7,063 bases of DNA from Cryomorphaceae bacterium (GTDB taxonomy: Bacteria > Bacteroidota > Bacteroidia > Flavobacteriales > Schleiferiaceae), in NCBI GenBank assembly GCA_013911625.1, contig JACESW010000066.1, positions 1 to 7,063 on the forward strand. Reading direction: 5' to 3'. Made by a program: the position numbers and the translations under genes. Position 1 is the first letter of the stretch; each line of letters starts with the position of its first letter. Below, in pieces: positions 1 through 6,568 of this stretch. Under the pieces are notes generated by a model. The model ran no database searches. It saw only the letters and a list, made by a program, of their open reading frames with translations, and was not told where the DNA came from.

Positions 1-2
1 AT

Positions 3-362
3 CTTAAATATGGCCGGGATAAGGTATATCCCATGGTTGGGGCAAACAGTCAACCTTCAAGCTTTCTGTGTCCATCTAAAGGCCCAAGAAAAGTCGCCGC
101 TTCATTAGGGCGAAGCAAGAGGCATTCATTGGTCGTTTATCCGAATCCCGCAACGTCTTCGCACGTTGTTGCGGAATTTGATGCGATACAGCTGTGGGGT
201 CGGATTGAGATTTATAATTCGCAGGGTCTTTTAATTGATGCTGTTAAACTCGACAAAGGTCAGACAACGAAATCTCTTCAATTACCCAATACAAGAGGTA
301 CTTATATCGTTAGGTTACTAACGCCAAATGAAACAGAGACTGCTAGAGTCGTATTACTGTAA
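3..362 (+). CDS. T9SS type A sorting-domain protein, C-terminal fragment
   Basis: This is the 3' end of a secreted or cell-surface protein. The frame is open to the left edge (LKYGRDKVYP precedes the first Met at 33), so that Met is probably internal and the true start lies outside the window. The last ~75 residues fit a T9SS type A C-terminal sorting domain (TIGR04183 type). They contain a YPNPA box (codons from 138), a central strand IEIYNSQGLLI, then GTYIVRLL and a terminal strand ending RVVLL. In known systems this domain carries cargo through the outer-membrane type IX translocon and is then cleaved off, often with attachment to anionic LPS or another surface glycan. The stretch before it is basic and low in hydrophobic residues (KGPRK, GRSKRH), as expected of a linker. 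The functional N-terminal domains are missing, so the protein's activity cannot be named. The wbpE-like gene follows in the same direction. Confidence 0.85.
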   Translation, partial: LKYGRDKVYPMVGANSQPSSFLCPSKGPRKVAASLGRSKRHSLVVYPNPATSSHVVAEFDAIQLWGRIEIYNSQGLLIDAVKLDKGQTTKSLQLPNTRGTYIVRLLTPNETETARVVLL

Positions 363-388
363 TAAAACTCCCGCCTTCCAGCCTACTT

Positions 389-394
389 AGGAGG
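389..394 (+). promoter_or_regulatory. AGGAGG Shine-Dalgarno-like site upstream of wbpE-like gene
   Basis: A perfect AGGAGG lies in the 38-base gap after the T9SS protein gene. It is six bases before a TTG at 401 that is in frame with the aminotransferase, and 36 bases before the ATG at 431. Strong Shine-Dalgarno sites are uncommon in Bacteroidota. Either the TTG at 401 is a genuine alternative start or the match is chance. Confidence 0.4.
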
Positions 395-430
395 ATTGGT
401 TTGGCCAAAATCTGTACTTTGCGACAAGTT

Positions 431-1558
431 ATGAGCACACATAAGAACATTCCGATGATAGACCTTCCGAGGGTGCATAGCGCTTACAAGGAAGAATTGG
501 ACGAGGCGATTAGCACTGTGGTCAATAGTGGTTCATACATCGGCGGATCTGTTGTCGAAGAATTCCAATCCACACTTACGAATTTTATCGGGGCACCTAC
601 TTTCGGGGTAGGCAACGGCACCGATGCTTTGCAGATTGCGCTTATGGCATTAGGTATTGGTCCAGGCGATGAGGTAATTGTACCGGCTTTCACCTATGCT
701 TCTAGTGCTGAGGTTGTCGGCTTATTAGGTGCAACAGCTGTATGGTGTGATGTTCAGCCCGGTTCCTTTAATATCGATCCGGCAAGCGCGAAGTTGGCAT
801 TATCGGCAAAAACTAAAGCAATCATTGCGGTGCACCTCTATGGTCAACTCGCGGATCTTGAGGCTTTAGAGAAGACAATAGGAGCTGTTCCAATTGTAGA
901 GGATACCGCACAAGCTTTCGGGGCAAAATTCACCCATGGAAAGTATAAGGGTAGGTATGCGGGTACTGTTGGTGCTTTTGGTACGCTCAGCTTTTTCCCA
1001 ACAAAACCACTCGGTGCTATGGGGGATGGAGGTGCCATCATTTCTACGAATGCTAAGTTGCACGATCGAGCATTGCGTATTGCGCGTCACGGGCAAAGCA
1101 AAAAGTATGTCCATGAAATTATTGGTGTGAATTCGAGATTAGACCCTATTCAGGCGGCAATCCTCGGAGTGAAGTTCAAGCACTTCTCAAATACTCTCGA
1201 ACGGAAGGAAAGTCTTGCGGAACTCTATCGTAAAGAACTGCAAGACATGGAGCAACTAAAACTACCAGAACGCGAGTTACATTCCACGCACGTATGGCAT
1301 CAGTATACCTTAAGAATAGACTCTAAGCATAGGAATTCGCTTAAGGAATATTTGACCGATCATGGCATTTCGTCCATGGTGTATTATCCAATCGCCTTGT
1401 CGGATCAGCAGGCTTACGCTGCGATGATTGAACGGGTACCGATTACTAATTCTAGATTACTCTGTGATGAAGTACTTAGTATGCCGATGGATCCATCCAT
1501 GGACGATACAGATGTACTGATGATTTGTAGCACAATAAAGCAGTATTTTGCAGCATGA
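431..1558 (+). CDS. wbpE: WbpE-like UDP-2-acetamido-2-deoxy-3-oxo-glucuronate aminotransferase (DegT/DnrJ/EryC1/StrS family)
   Basis: This is a PLP-dependent sugar aminotransferase of about 375 residues. It is predicted to transfer an amino group, normally from glutamate, to C3 of UDP-3-keto-GlcNAcA in the cytoplasm. Visible family motifs are [11 protein letters not shown] (PLP phosphate region), [30 protein letters not shown] (Asp158 contacts the PLP pyridine), [16 protein letters not shown] (Lys192, the Schiff-base lysine) and the RHGQ and [14 protein letters not shown] blocks. Remembered P. aeruginosa WbpE resembles it along most of its length, more closely than other DegT subgroups. I chose the ATG at 431 ([12 protein letters not shown]) because it gives a family-like N-terminus. 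A TTG at 401 with an AGGAGG box six bases upstream would add ten residues, and an ATG at 455 is also possible. The stop overlaps the next gene's start as ATGA, suggesting translational coupling with the acetyltransferase. The WbpE assignment over other 3-aminosugar enzymes rests on similarity plus the two downstream genes. Confidence 0.9.
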   Translation: MSTHKNIPMIDLPRVHSAYKEELDEAISTVVNSGSYIGGSVVEEFQSTLTNFIGAPTFGVGNGTDALQIALMALGIGPGDEVIVPAFTYASSAEVVGLLGATAVWCDVQPGSFNIDPASAKLALSAKTKAIIAVHLYGQLADLEALEKTIGAVPIVEDTAQAFGAKFTHGKYKGRYAGTVGAFGTLSFFPTKPLGAMGDGGAIISTNAKLHDRALRIARHGQSKKYVHEIIGVNSRLDPIQAAILGVKFKHFSNTLERKESLAELYRKELQDMEQLKLPERELHSTHVWHQYTLRIDSKHRNSLKEYLTDHGISSMVYYPIALSDQQAYAAMIERVPITNSRLLCDEVLSMPMDPSMDDTDVLMICSTIKQYFAA

Positions 1559-2121
1559 GTTACTTCAAACATGAAACAGCAGTAGTAGACCAAGGTGCAA
1601 TAATTGGTGATGAAACCAAAGTTTGGCACTTTACGCACATCATGTCTTCTGCGCATGTAGGCGCTCATTGTATTCTTGGACAGAATGTGTTTGTAGGCGC
1701 AGATGTACTGATAGGCAATGGCGTTAAAATTCAAAATAATGTTAGTGTTTACAGCGGGGTTACCGTTGAAGACGATGTGTTTTTAGGTCCTTCAGTTGTT
1801 TTTACAAATGTGAATGCACCTAGAAGTTTTATCGAACAGAAAGACTTCGCAAAAACTCGAATCGGTAAGGGAGCTGCAATAGGTGCTAATGCTACCATAG
1901 TCTGTGGCAACGATATAGGTCAATATTCATTCATCGGCGCTGGTGCGGTTGTTACAGCTACGGTTCCAGATTATGCCAAATATTACGGGGTACCTGCCCA
2001 ACATAAGGGTTGGATCAGTCGTACAGGTCAAGATTTGAATTTTGACGAAAAAGGTCATGCCATTTGTCCTCAGACAGGTGAAGAATACGAACTGAAACAG
2101 GATGTTGTTCGCCCGCTATGA
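1555..2121 (+). CDS. wbpD: WbpD-like UDP-2-acetamido-3-amino-2,3-dideoxy-glucuronate N-acetyltransferase
   Basis: This 188-residue acyltransferase has a left-handed parallel beta-helix and is close to the length of P. aeruginosa WbpD. It is predicted to acetylate the new 3-amino group from acetyl-CoA, giving UDP-GlcNAc(3NAc)A, as a cytoplasmic trimer. Hexapeptide-repeat rungs run over residues ~8-84 ([30 protein letters not shown]). They are interrupted by an [15 protein letters not shown] loop at ~83-97 and resume at ~102-136 ([25 protein letters not shown]). The loop and the WHFTHI segment near residue 24 are typical of WbpD/WlbB proteins. The C-terminus ([16 protein letters not shown], then [12 protein letters not shown]) also matches the remembered WbpD tail. 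It starts in an ATGA overlap with the aminotransferase stop and ends in an ATGA overlap with the epimerase, so the three genes look like one translationally coupled unit. Confidence 0.9.
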   Translation: MSYFKHETAVVDQGAIIGDETKVWHFTHIMSSAHVGAHCILGQNVFVGADVLIGNGVKIQNNVSVYSGVTVEDDVFLGPSVVFTNVNAPRSFIEQKDFAKTRIGKGAAIGANATIVCGNDIGQYSFIGAGAVVTATVPDYAKYYGVPAQHKGWISRTGQDLNFDEKGHAICPQTGEEYELKQDVVRPL

Positions 2122-3191
2122 AAGTAGTGACTATCATAGGCGCCCGGCCTCAATTCATTAAAAGTGCTCCCGTAAGCAAAGCGTTAAAAAACTCTGGTAT
2201 TCAAGAGGTTACGATTCATACAGGGCAGCATTACGACGCTAACATGAGTGCTGTGTTTTTTGACGAAATGGCATTGCCAAAACCCCTGTATCGGCTTGAA
2301 TGCGGTGGTTTGGAGCGTCAAGAAATGTTGGTAAAGATGCAGGTCGAATTAGCCCCAATCTTCAAAAAAGAACAACCGGATTTTGTTTTGGTGTATGGCG
2401 ATACTAATTCCACTTTAGCAGGAGCGAGGACCGCCAACGAGCTTAATATTCCCTTGATACATGTTGAGGCTGGCCTGCGTTCATTCAACTTGGAGATGCC
2501 TGAGGAACACAATAGGGTTGAGACAGACCGTCGTTCTAAAATTCTCTTTACGCCAACAGAGGAGGCGGTTCAAAACCTTCACAATGAAGGATTTCAAAAC
2601 AAAGGGATTCAGATTGAAACTATTGGTGATGTAATGTACGATGCATTGCTTCAGTTCAAATCAAAAGCACAATGGGTAGCGGAAATGGGGGACCGCTTAT
2701 TCTTTGAAAAAGAATTCGGACTGGTCACTGTTCATAGATTTGAGAATGTAAGTAGTCAGGAGAAGTTGAGTCAATTGGTGGATGAACTCAATGAAGTTCA
2801 TGCTACTCAGCTGCCTTTATACATGCCATTACACCCATCTACTCGGAATAGATTAAAGGAGTTCGGTTTACAGCTAAATATCCATCAGTCGCCACCTGTA
2901 GGATACCTCCAAATGTTGTGGTTACTGCAGGAATGTTCGGTAGTTCTCACGGACAGTGGAGGTCTTCAAAAAGAGGCGTATTTCAGCGAAAAGCCTTGTA
3001 TCACTTTACGGGAGCAAACAGAATGGGTTGAGTTAGTAACCCTTGGAGTGAATCGTCTGCATGTCATTGGAACCGATTCTTTAAAGCACGCAATCGAAGA
3101 TTTTCGATCAGCAAAACTCGATTATTCTTGGAAGGGATACGGTACTGGTAATGCTGCAGATAAGATTGCCCGTACAATCCTCACGGCCTAA
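2118..3191 (+). CDS. wbpI: WbpI-like non-hydrolysing UDP-2,3-diacetamido-glucuronate 2-epimerase (WecB family)
   Basis: This 357-residue enzyme belongs to the GT-B-fold UDP-GlcNAc 2-epimerase family and inverts C2 of a UDP-HexNAc-type sugar in the cytoplasm. The N-terminus carries [16 protein letters not shown], the form I associate with WbpI-type enzymes; WecB/MnaA usually reads GTRPE. Other motifs are [22 protein letters not shown] (Asp95), HVEAGLRS (Glu117), MPEEHNR (Glu130), VTVHRFEN (His206), LHPSTR and [11 protein letters not shown] (Asp279). The acidic residues and histidine correspond to catalytic residues known in E. coli WecB. Close to the C-terminal domain, [14 protein letters not shown] replaces the RxxTERPE block of WecB. 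Following wbpE- and wbpD-like genes, it most likely makes UDP-ManNAc(3NAc)A. A plain UDP-GlcNAc 2-epimerase role cannot be excluded from sequence alone. It begins in an ATGA overlap with the acetyltransferase, and its TAA abuts the stop of the convergent hydrolase gene. Confidence 0.88.
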   Translation: MKVVTIIGARPQFIKSAPVSKALKNSGIQEVTIHTGQHYDANMSAVFFDEMALPKPLYRLECGGLERQEMLVKMQVELAPIFKKEQPDFVLVYGDTNSTLAGARTANELNIPLIHVEAGLRSFNLEMPEEHNRVETDRRSKILFTPTEEAVQNLHNEGFQNKGIQIETIGDVMYDALLQFKSKAQWVAEMGDRLFFEKEFGLVTVHRFENVSSQEKLSQLVDELNEVHATQLPLYMPLHPSTRNRLKEFGLQLNIHQSPPVGYLQMLWLLQECSVVLTDSGGLQKEAYFSEKPCITLREQTEWVELVTLGVNRLHVIGTDSLKHAIEDFRSAKLDYSWKGYGTGNAADKIARTILTA

Positions 3192-3791
3192 TTAGAATTG
3201 TTGTAAGAACCGATTTACGTCCTCAATACATTCTGCATTAAGGTTGTGTGCCATGGGGTAGGATTTAAATTCAAAATCCTTGTTTTCGAGAAGTTTAGCA
3301 CCGCTTTCCGCCCATTCATAGGGGATAACATGATCCATCGTGCCGTGTGTTTGAAGCACCGGAGCGCTAATGTTCCAATCAGTATTCCTCCATTCTGGCA
3401 GCATGTACCCGCTCATTAAAACAAAACCCGAAGCTTCGTACTCTACTTTAAGCATGGCCATACTTAGTATTGCACCTTGGGAGAACCCGCCGCATACAAC
3501 CGGACCATTAACGTTATGTGCTTCTTTCCAAAGTGCGATACTTTCTTCAACATGCCGTGCAGCGCTATGAACTTCTTCAGCGTCAATAATCTTATTGCCG
3601 TTGTCCCAATTGATATCGTACCATGCAAATCCGCCCATGCCAATGTCTTTCGGGGCTTGAAAGCAAAGAATATTCATTGGAGGGAGATACTGCTTAAGAC
3701 CGAAGAGGTCGTGCATGTTAGAGCCGTAGCCATGCAGTAGAACGAGCGTAGGGGATTGCGCGTGCTCTATGTGGTATATGTGTTCTAGCAT
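3192..3791 (-). CDS. Alpha/beta hydrolase, phospholipase/carboxylesterase (acyl-protein-thioesterase-like) type
   Basis: This is a small serine hydrolase of 199 residues with no signal peptide, so probably cytoplasmic. Visible motifs are LVLLHGYGSN (residues ~16-25, oxyanion-hole loop), GGFSQGA (nucleophile Ser104), HGTMDHVIP (acid Asp153) and YPMAHNLN (catalytic His182). This triad order and the GFSQG elbow match the COG0400 / abhydrolase_2 group, which includes acyl-protein thioesterases and YpfH. The substrate is unknown. I chose the start at 3791 because it forms a TAATG junction, sharing one base with the DUF2452 stop. An in-frame ATG at 3809 would add six residues but would sit inside the upstream gene. 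It is the last gene of the - strand operon, and no terminator hairpin is evident beyond its stop. Confidence 0.88.
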   Translation of the reverse strand: MLEHIYHIEHAQSPTLVLLHGYGSNMHDLFGLKQYLPPMNILCFQAPKDIGMGGFAWYDINWDNGNKIIDAEEVHSAARHVEESIALWKEAHNVNGPVVCGGFSQGAILSMAMLKVEYEASGFVLMSGYMLPEWRNTDWNISAPVLQTHGTMDHVIPYEWAESGAKLLENKDFEFKSYPMAHNLNAECIEDVNRFLQQF

Positions 3792-4222
3792 TATTCGACG
3801 ATGTCCCAAGTGTGGTCGGCCAAAAGTAGCACTTTGTGCATGAACTCAAAGGGACACTTTCGCCATTCAGATGGACCTATCATACTTAAGACGGTAGAAC
3901 CGTTGTCGCGACGGTATAGGAAATAGGTGTGGTTTATCTCCGGTTTAAATCCCATCTCAGCACTATAGATATGGGCGCTTAACTCTTTGCGGTCTTGTAT
4001 TTTTTTGGCTTGAGCCGCAAGCAGTTCAATTTGCTCCTTGATCTGATCAAGTTGCATATCTGTTTGTATCTCCATGGCATTAACGTCGAGAGATTTGTTT
4101 TTAAGCACATCTACTGCTTTGAATGCAGGTGCACTTACCGACGAACCATAGGGCAATAAACTTGCATTCTCAGCAATTTTATCGGGGTCAATAGGGTTGT
4201 GTGTTCGCTTATCTTCTGCCAT
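3791..4222 (-). CDS. DUF2452 domain-containing protein
   Basis: This 143-residue protein has no signal peptide or membrane segment and I recognise it as a DUF2452 family member. Family-like features are the N-terminal NPIDPDKIAENASLLPYGSSV (residues 9-29), a predicted amphipathic, coiled-coil-prone helix MQLDQIKEQIELLAAQAKKI (56-75), then IYSAEMGFKPEINHTYFLYR (85-104) and a conserved C-terminal part with SMIGPSEW. No catalytic motif is apparent and the family has no established function that I know of. The helix suggests self-association or a partner protein. Its start is three bases beyond the DUF429 stop, and its stop shares a base with the hydrolase ATG, so it is probably co-translated with both. 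Confidence 0.85.
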   Translation of the reverse strand: MAEDKRTHNPIDPDKIAENASLLPYGSSVSAPAFKAVDVLKNKSLDVNAMEIQTDMQLDQIKEQIELLAAQAKKIQDRKELSAHIYSAEMGFKPEINHTYFLYRRDNGSTVLSMIGPSEWRKCPFEFMHKVLLLADHTWDIVE

Positions 4223-4225
4223 GTG

Positions 4226-4819
4226 TCAAAAATAAATCAATCCTTCAGCTTTGTCGCCCAAGGTATTTGCTTTTTCATATATGAACCGCTCAGCGGTTCT
4301 CAAGGCCATGAGAGCATCGAATTGGTGCCAATTTTCAACCTCTACAGCATTAAGATTCCAGCCAGTTGCAATTGCAAGAGCATCTTTAGCCTCCGGTAGG
4401 AAAGCTTTGTCTTTTTTGTAACGCTTTGAATCTAGTTGAAGTTCTTGAGCAGTCAATTTTGGATAAACTTCAATGACCTTACTCGCTGTGGTTTGCCTCA
4501 ACCAATGGGCCAATTCTATAGCACGTGCTGTTAAGCCGCCCAAGAACATGGGACTCATCGCTTTGGCCTCGACATCAGCTTTTCTGTAATGGTAATTGGT
4601 AAAACCGTCAATTCCACGAAGAGCACCCGGTATAGATAAGGGAGCGTCAATGCCAATGACATTCGGTTTTAAAGGCTCTAGAAGGTCTTTAAGCCACTTA
4701 TCAGCGTCTTTGTTTTTGGTCGCTTGATGCACTGAAATACCGACATCATTAATAATAGCGGCACAAGTAAAGCCGGACGTTTTACTTCCGTAGTCAATCC
4801 CGACTATCACTTTTCCCAT
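4226..4819 (-). CDS. DUF429 family predicted nuclease (RNase H-like fold)
   Basis: This 197-residue protein has the hallmarks of the DUF429 group, predicted to have a ribonuclease H-like fold. Strand one carries the acidic residue in GIDYGSKTSG (Asp9), a second is in VIGIDAPLSIPG (Asp58), EVYPKLTAQ follows (Glu117), and a late acidic residue sits in HQFDALMALRTA (Asp168). A conserved RGIDGFTNYHYRKAD segment and a PMFLGGLTARA segment lie between them. The acidic set for two-metal catalysis looks complete, which favours an active enzyme, but no member's substrate is known to me. The ATG at 4819 overlaps the last 13 bases of the SRPBCC gene in another frame, a sign of coupling. Confidence 0.85.
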   Translation of the reverse strand: MGKVIVGIDYGSKTSGFTCAAIINDVGISVHQATKNKDADKWLKDLLEPLKPNVIGIDAPLSIPGALRGIDGFTNYHYRKADVEAKAMSPMFLGGLTARAIELAHWLRQTTASKVIEVYPKLTAQELQLDSKRYKKDKAFLPEAKDALAIATGWNLNAVEVENWHQFDALMALRTAERFIYEKANTLGDKAEGLIYF

Positions 4820-5268
4820 TTTCCGAATATTTCTTCAACCCTTTGGATGCGAAAGTCAAATATCTCTTCAAGTTTTGGCTTGACGATAAGGGGGTGTGCC
4901 AGCTTGCCTAATATACCTAGAGGCACCTTGTAATTAACCCGATCTAACATTTCAACGCCACCTTCTATTTCTTTAAAGTGATGCTCATGATGCCAAATGG
5001 AGTAGGGTCCTACCCGCTGTTCGTCTACGAAATAATTGGGTGCATCAACATAAGTAATCTCAGTGGTCCAGTTCATTTTAATACCGAACAACGGACTCAC
5101 TTTATAATTTATAAATAAGCCAGGGTACATTTTCTCAGGTACTTCGCTTAAAATATCGAAGCCCATTTCGCTTGGGGTAATCTTCGATAGGTTACCGGGA
5201 TTTTGAAAAAAACTCCAGGCCTCTTCGAGTGAAATGGGGATGCGTTGGATACGCTCTATGGTATACAT
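4807..5268 (-). CDS. SRPBCC (START/Bet v 1-like) family protein
   Basis: This 153-residue single-domain protein has a helix-grip fold with a hydrophobic ligand cavity. The order of elements is family-like: a first strand YTIERIQRIPIS, then EEAWSFFQNPGNLSKITPSEMGF (~15-37), strands ending in MNWTTEITYVDAPNYFVDEQRVGPY (~65-89), an HHEHHFKEI histidine-rich strand (~93-101), and a long C-terminal helix PKLEEIFDFRIQRVEEIF. This resembles the COG4276-type SRPBCC proteins seen in many bacteria. The ligand is unknown and no enzymatic residue set can be pointed to. No signal peptide is visible. It lies 65 bases after the TPR membrane-protein gene and overlaps the DUF429 gene by 13 bases. A 6-bp inverted repeat lies just upstream of its ATG. 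Confidence 0.83.
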   Translation of the reverse strand: MYTIERIQRIPISLEEAWSFFQNPGNLSKITPSEMGFDILSEVPEKMYPGLFINYKVSPLFGIKMNWTTEITYVDAPNYFVDEQRVGPYSIWHHEHHFKEIEGGVEMLDRVNYKVPLGILGKLAHPLIVKPKLEEIFDFRIQRVEEIFGKWEK

Positions 5269-5274
5269 AATCAG

Positions 5275-5294
5275 GCGTTATTCCTGCTTAACGC
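5275..5294 (-). repeat. Perfect 6-bp inverted repeat with 8-base loop before the SRPBCC gene
   Basis: On the - strand the sequence reads GCGTTA, loop AGCAGGAA, TAACGC, and ends six bases before the SRPBCC ATG. The loop contains an AGGA motif. A U-rich tail is absent, so it does not look like an intrinsic terminator for the TPR gene. It could be a small leader hairpin presenting or masking a ribosome site, or it could be chance. Confidence 0.35.
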
Positions 5295-5333
5295 AACAAT
5301 ACAGTAGAGGTTCAGTAAATGAGGTCGAATCTA

Positions 5334-5849
5334 TTAGATTCTTTTCATTTGTTGTTTGATGTACTTGGTTTGCTCAGCTAATACACCTTTAGAGTCGAGG
5401 CGTTTCACATCAGTCAAAAGAATCTGAGCCTCTTTTTTACGACGTTTCGTCAAGGCAATGCCCGCTAAATTAAGTTTAGCCAGTGCTTTGTCTTGATCCA
5501 TACGAAGACCTGTATTTAGGGCTTTCTTCAACAGTGTTTCTGCCTTACCTACTTTTCTTTGAGATTCAATCATCCCCATGAGCAAGTAATAATAAGCCAA
5601 CTGGGTTTTGATTAAGCTTTGCTCAGGATTTTTAATGCCTCCTAGAGCCTTTTCTGCTTTTTCCAAATCTTGCTTACGCATGTGGTAAAGGGAGATAAGG
5701 ATGCGTTCGTTTCTAAAGTAAGTGAAGAGTACAATGGCGGCAGGGAATAACAATGCAACACCATTGCCAATTTCGCCGTCAATAAAACTGTAAAGCGACC
5801 AACCGAAAATTGCCGCGGATACTACTATTCTGATAATTTTACTAAACAT
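5334..5849 (-). CDS. Inner-membrane protein with two N-terminal TM helices and TPR-like repeats
   Basis: This 171-residue protein has two hydrophobic segments at ~5-23 and ~28-46, separated by a short acidic turn (DGEIGNG). Basic residues at the N-terminus (Lys4, Arg7) and after TM2 (Arg46, Arg49) predict a hairpin with both ends in the cytoplasm. Residues ~50-165 form alternating helices with TPR spacing: HMRKQDLEKAEKALGGI, then QLAYYYLLMGMI, then GKAETLLKKALNTG, then KALAKLNLAGIALTKRRKKEAQILL. That gives about two and a half TPR-like units, a protein-interaction scaffold tethered to the inner face of the membrane. No enzyme domain is present and I do not recognise a named family. It is the first gene of the - strand operon and is divergent from trmH across 35 bases. 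Confidence 0.75.
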   Translation of the reverse strand: MFSKIIRIVVSAAIFGWSLYSFIDGEIGNGVALLFPAAIVLFTYFRNERILISLYHMRKQDLEKAEKALGGIKNPEQSLIKTQLAYYYLLMGMIESQRKVGKAETLLKKALNTGLRMDQDKALAKLNLAGIALTKRRKKEAQILLTDVKRLDSKGVLAEQTKYIKQQMKRI

Positions 5850-5854
5850 GTGCT

Positions 5855-5862
5855 TACTTTTG
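5855..5862 (+). promoter_or_regulatory. Bacteroidota-type -7 promoter element (TAnnTTTG) for trmH
   Basis: TACTTTTG matches the TAnnTTTG -7 consensus of the Bacteroidota primary sigma factor exactly. It ends 22 bases before the trmH ATG, implying a short, A-rich leader of roughly 15 bases. No clear TTTG -33 element is seen at the usual distance; TTCTG at 5828-5832 is the nearest candidate. No matching element was found for the divergent TPR gene. Confidence 0.5.
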
Positions 5863-5869
5863 AACCACG

Positions 5870-5885
5870 CAAAGAAACAAAGAAA
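5870..5885 (+). repeat. Two tandem copies of CAAAGAAA ending at the trmH start codon
   Basis: The 8-base unit CAAAGAAA occurs twice without a gap, and the last A of the second copy is the A of the trmH ATG. It makes the leader A-rich and unstructured, which favours initiation in Bacteroidota genes that lack a Shine-Dalgarno site. With only two copies, chance is a fair explanation. Confidence 0.6.
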
Positions 5886-6568
5886 TGGACAGAGTTAATT
5901 GGAAATTGATGTCGCTAGAGGAAAAACAAGCATTTTATGCGAAGATTTCTTTGGAGCTAAGCGATCACAAACGCCAATTATTCGAGCAGAAAATTCAGCA
6001 CCGCACGCGCCACTTTTCCCTGGCTTTAGAGGATATGATGAAGACTCAGAATGCATCGGCGCTCATGCGTACTGCGGATGCATTTGGCGTTCAACGGGTA
6101 GATATATATGATAAGAACGAGCGATTTAATGTGAGCTCTGGGATAAGTAAAGGGGTAGAGAAGTGGTTGGATACTTCATTCTTCAATACTTACAACGAAG
6201 GCGGCGTGGCACAGTGGGCAGAATTGCTAAAATCTTCAGGTAGGAATCTTTACGTTACCGCCTTAAATGCAAATGCAAAACCGTTGCACGACATAGACCC
6301 TACTGTTCCTGCGACTATTTGCTTTGGCAACGAACAAGAGGGTGCCTCCAAAGAACTCCTGAAGCATGCTGATGAAGTCATTTACATTCCGATGAAAGGT
6401 TTTGTAGAAAGTTTTAATGTGAGCGTCAGCTGTGGGATCGTCTTGCATCATCTCACACATAGAATGGAGGAAGCAGGAATTGCTCGAGGTTTGAGTCAAG
6501 AAGACGAAATCACAACTAAAATTGATTGGGCTTTGAGGACAATCCCCAATCCACAACGCTTTCTTTAG
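5885..6568 (+). CDS. trmH: tRNA (guanosine-18-2'-O)-methyltransferase TrmH (SpoU/SPOUT family)
   Basis: This 227-residue SAM-dependent enzyme is predicted to methylate the 2'-OH of G18 in the tRNA D-loop. The three SPOUT motifs are visible: motif 1 NASALMRTADAFGV (residues 56-69, with Asn56 and Arg62), motif 2 ICFGNEQEGAS (145-155, with Glu150), and motif 3 IPMKGFVESFNVSVSCGIVL (168-187, with Ser176 and Asn178). Motifs 2 and 3 make the trefoil knot that binds SAM. The N-terminal helical extension (1-50) and the basic, aromatic C-terminal end fit the TrmH subgroup, as opposed to RlmB or TrmL; the Gm18 specificity is inferred from that similarity. The ATG at 5885 follows a TAnnTTTG promoter and an A-rich leader. 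Its TAG overlaps the stop of the convergent AlbA_2-type gene. Confidence 0.88.
   Translation: MDRVNWKLMSLEEKQAFYAKISLELSDHKRQLFEQKIQHRTRHFSLALEDMMKTQNASALMRTADAFGVQRVDIYDKNERFNVSSGISKGVEKWLDTSFFNTYNEGGVAQWAELLKSSGRNLYVTALNANAKPLHDIDPTVPATICFGNEQEGASKELLKHADEVIYIPMKGFVESFNVSVSCGIVLHHLTHRMEEAGIARGLSQEDEITTKIDWALRTIPNPQRFL

Noticed and set aside
484..1734. Several open frames on both strands inside the wbpE-like gene and across its 3' end
   Set aside because: They lie in other frames of a gene with strong family motifs, and their translations are low-complexity and match nothing recognisable.
2318..2512. Minus-strand open frame inside the epimerase gene
   Set aside because: It is antisense to conserved catalytic motifs of the epimerase and has no recognisable domain.
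3188..3195. CTAATTAG palindrome as an operator or site
   Set aside because: Two TAA stops placed back to back produce TAATTA automatically, so the symmetry needs no regulatory explanation.
3370..3740. Plus-strand open frames opposite the alpha/beta hydrolase gene
   Set aside because: The opposite strand encodes a complete catalytic triad; these frames are its antisense shadows.
5294..5301. Minus-strand TATTGTTG as a -7 promoter for the SRPBCC gene
   Set aside because: It has one mismatch in the TTTG half and no convincing -33 element, so it is not listed as a promoter.
6263..6556. 97-codon minus-strand open frame opposite trmH
   Set aside because: It lies antisense to SPOUT motifs 2 and 3 and shows no family features.
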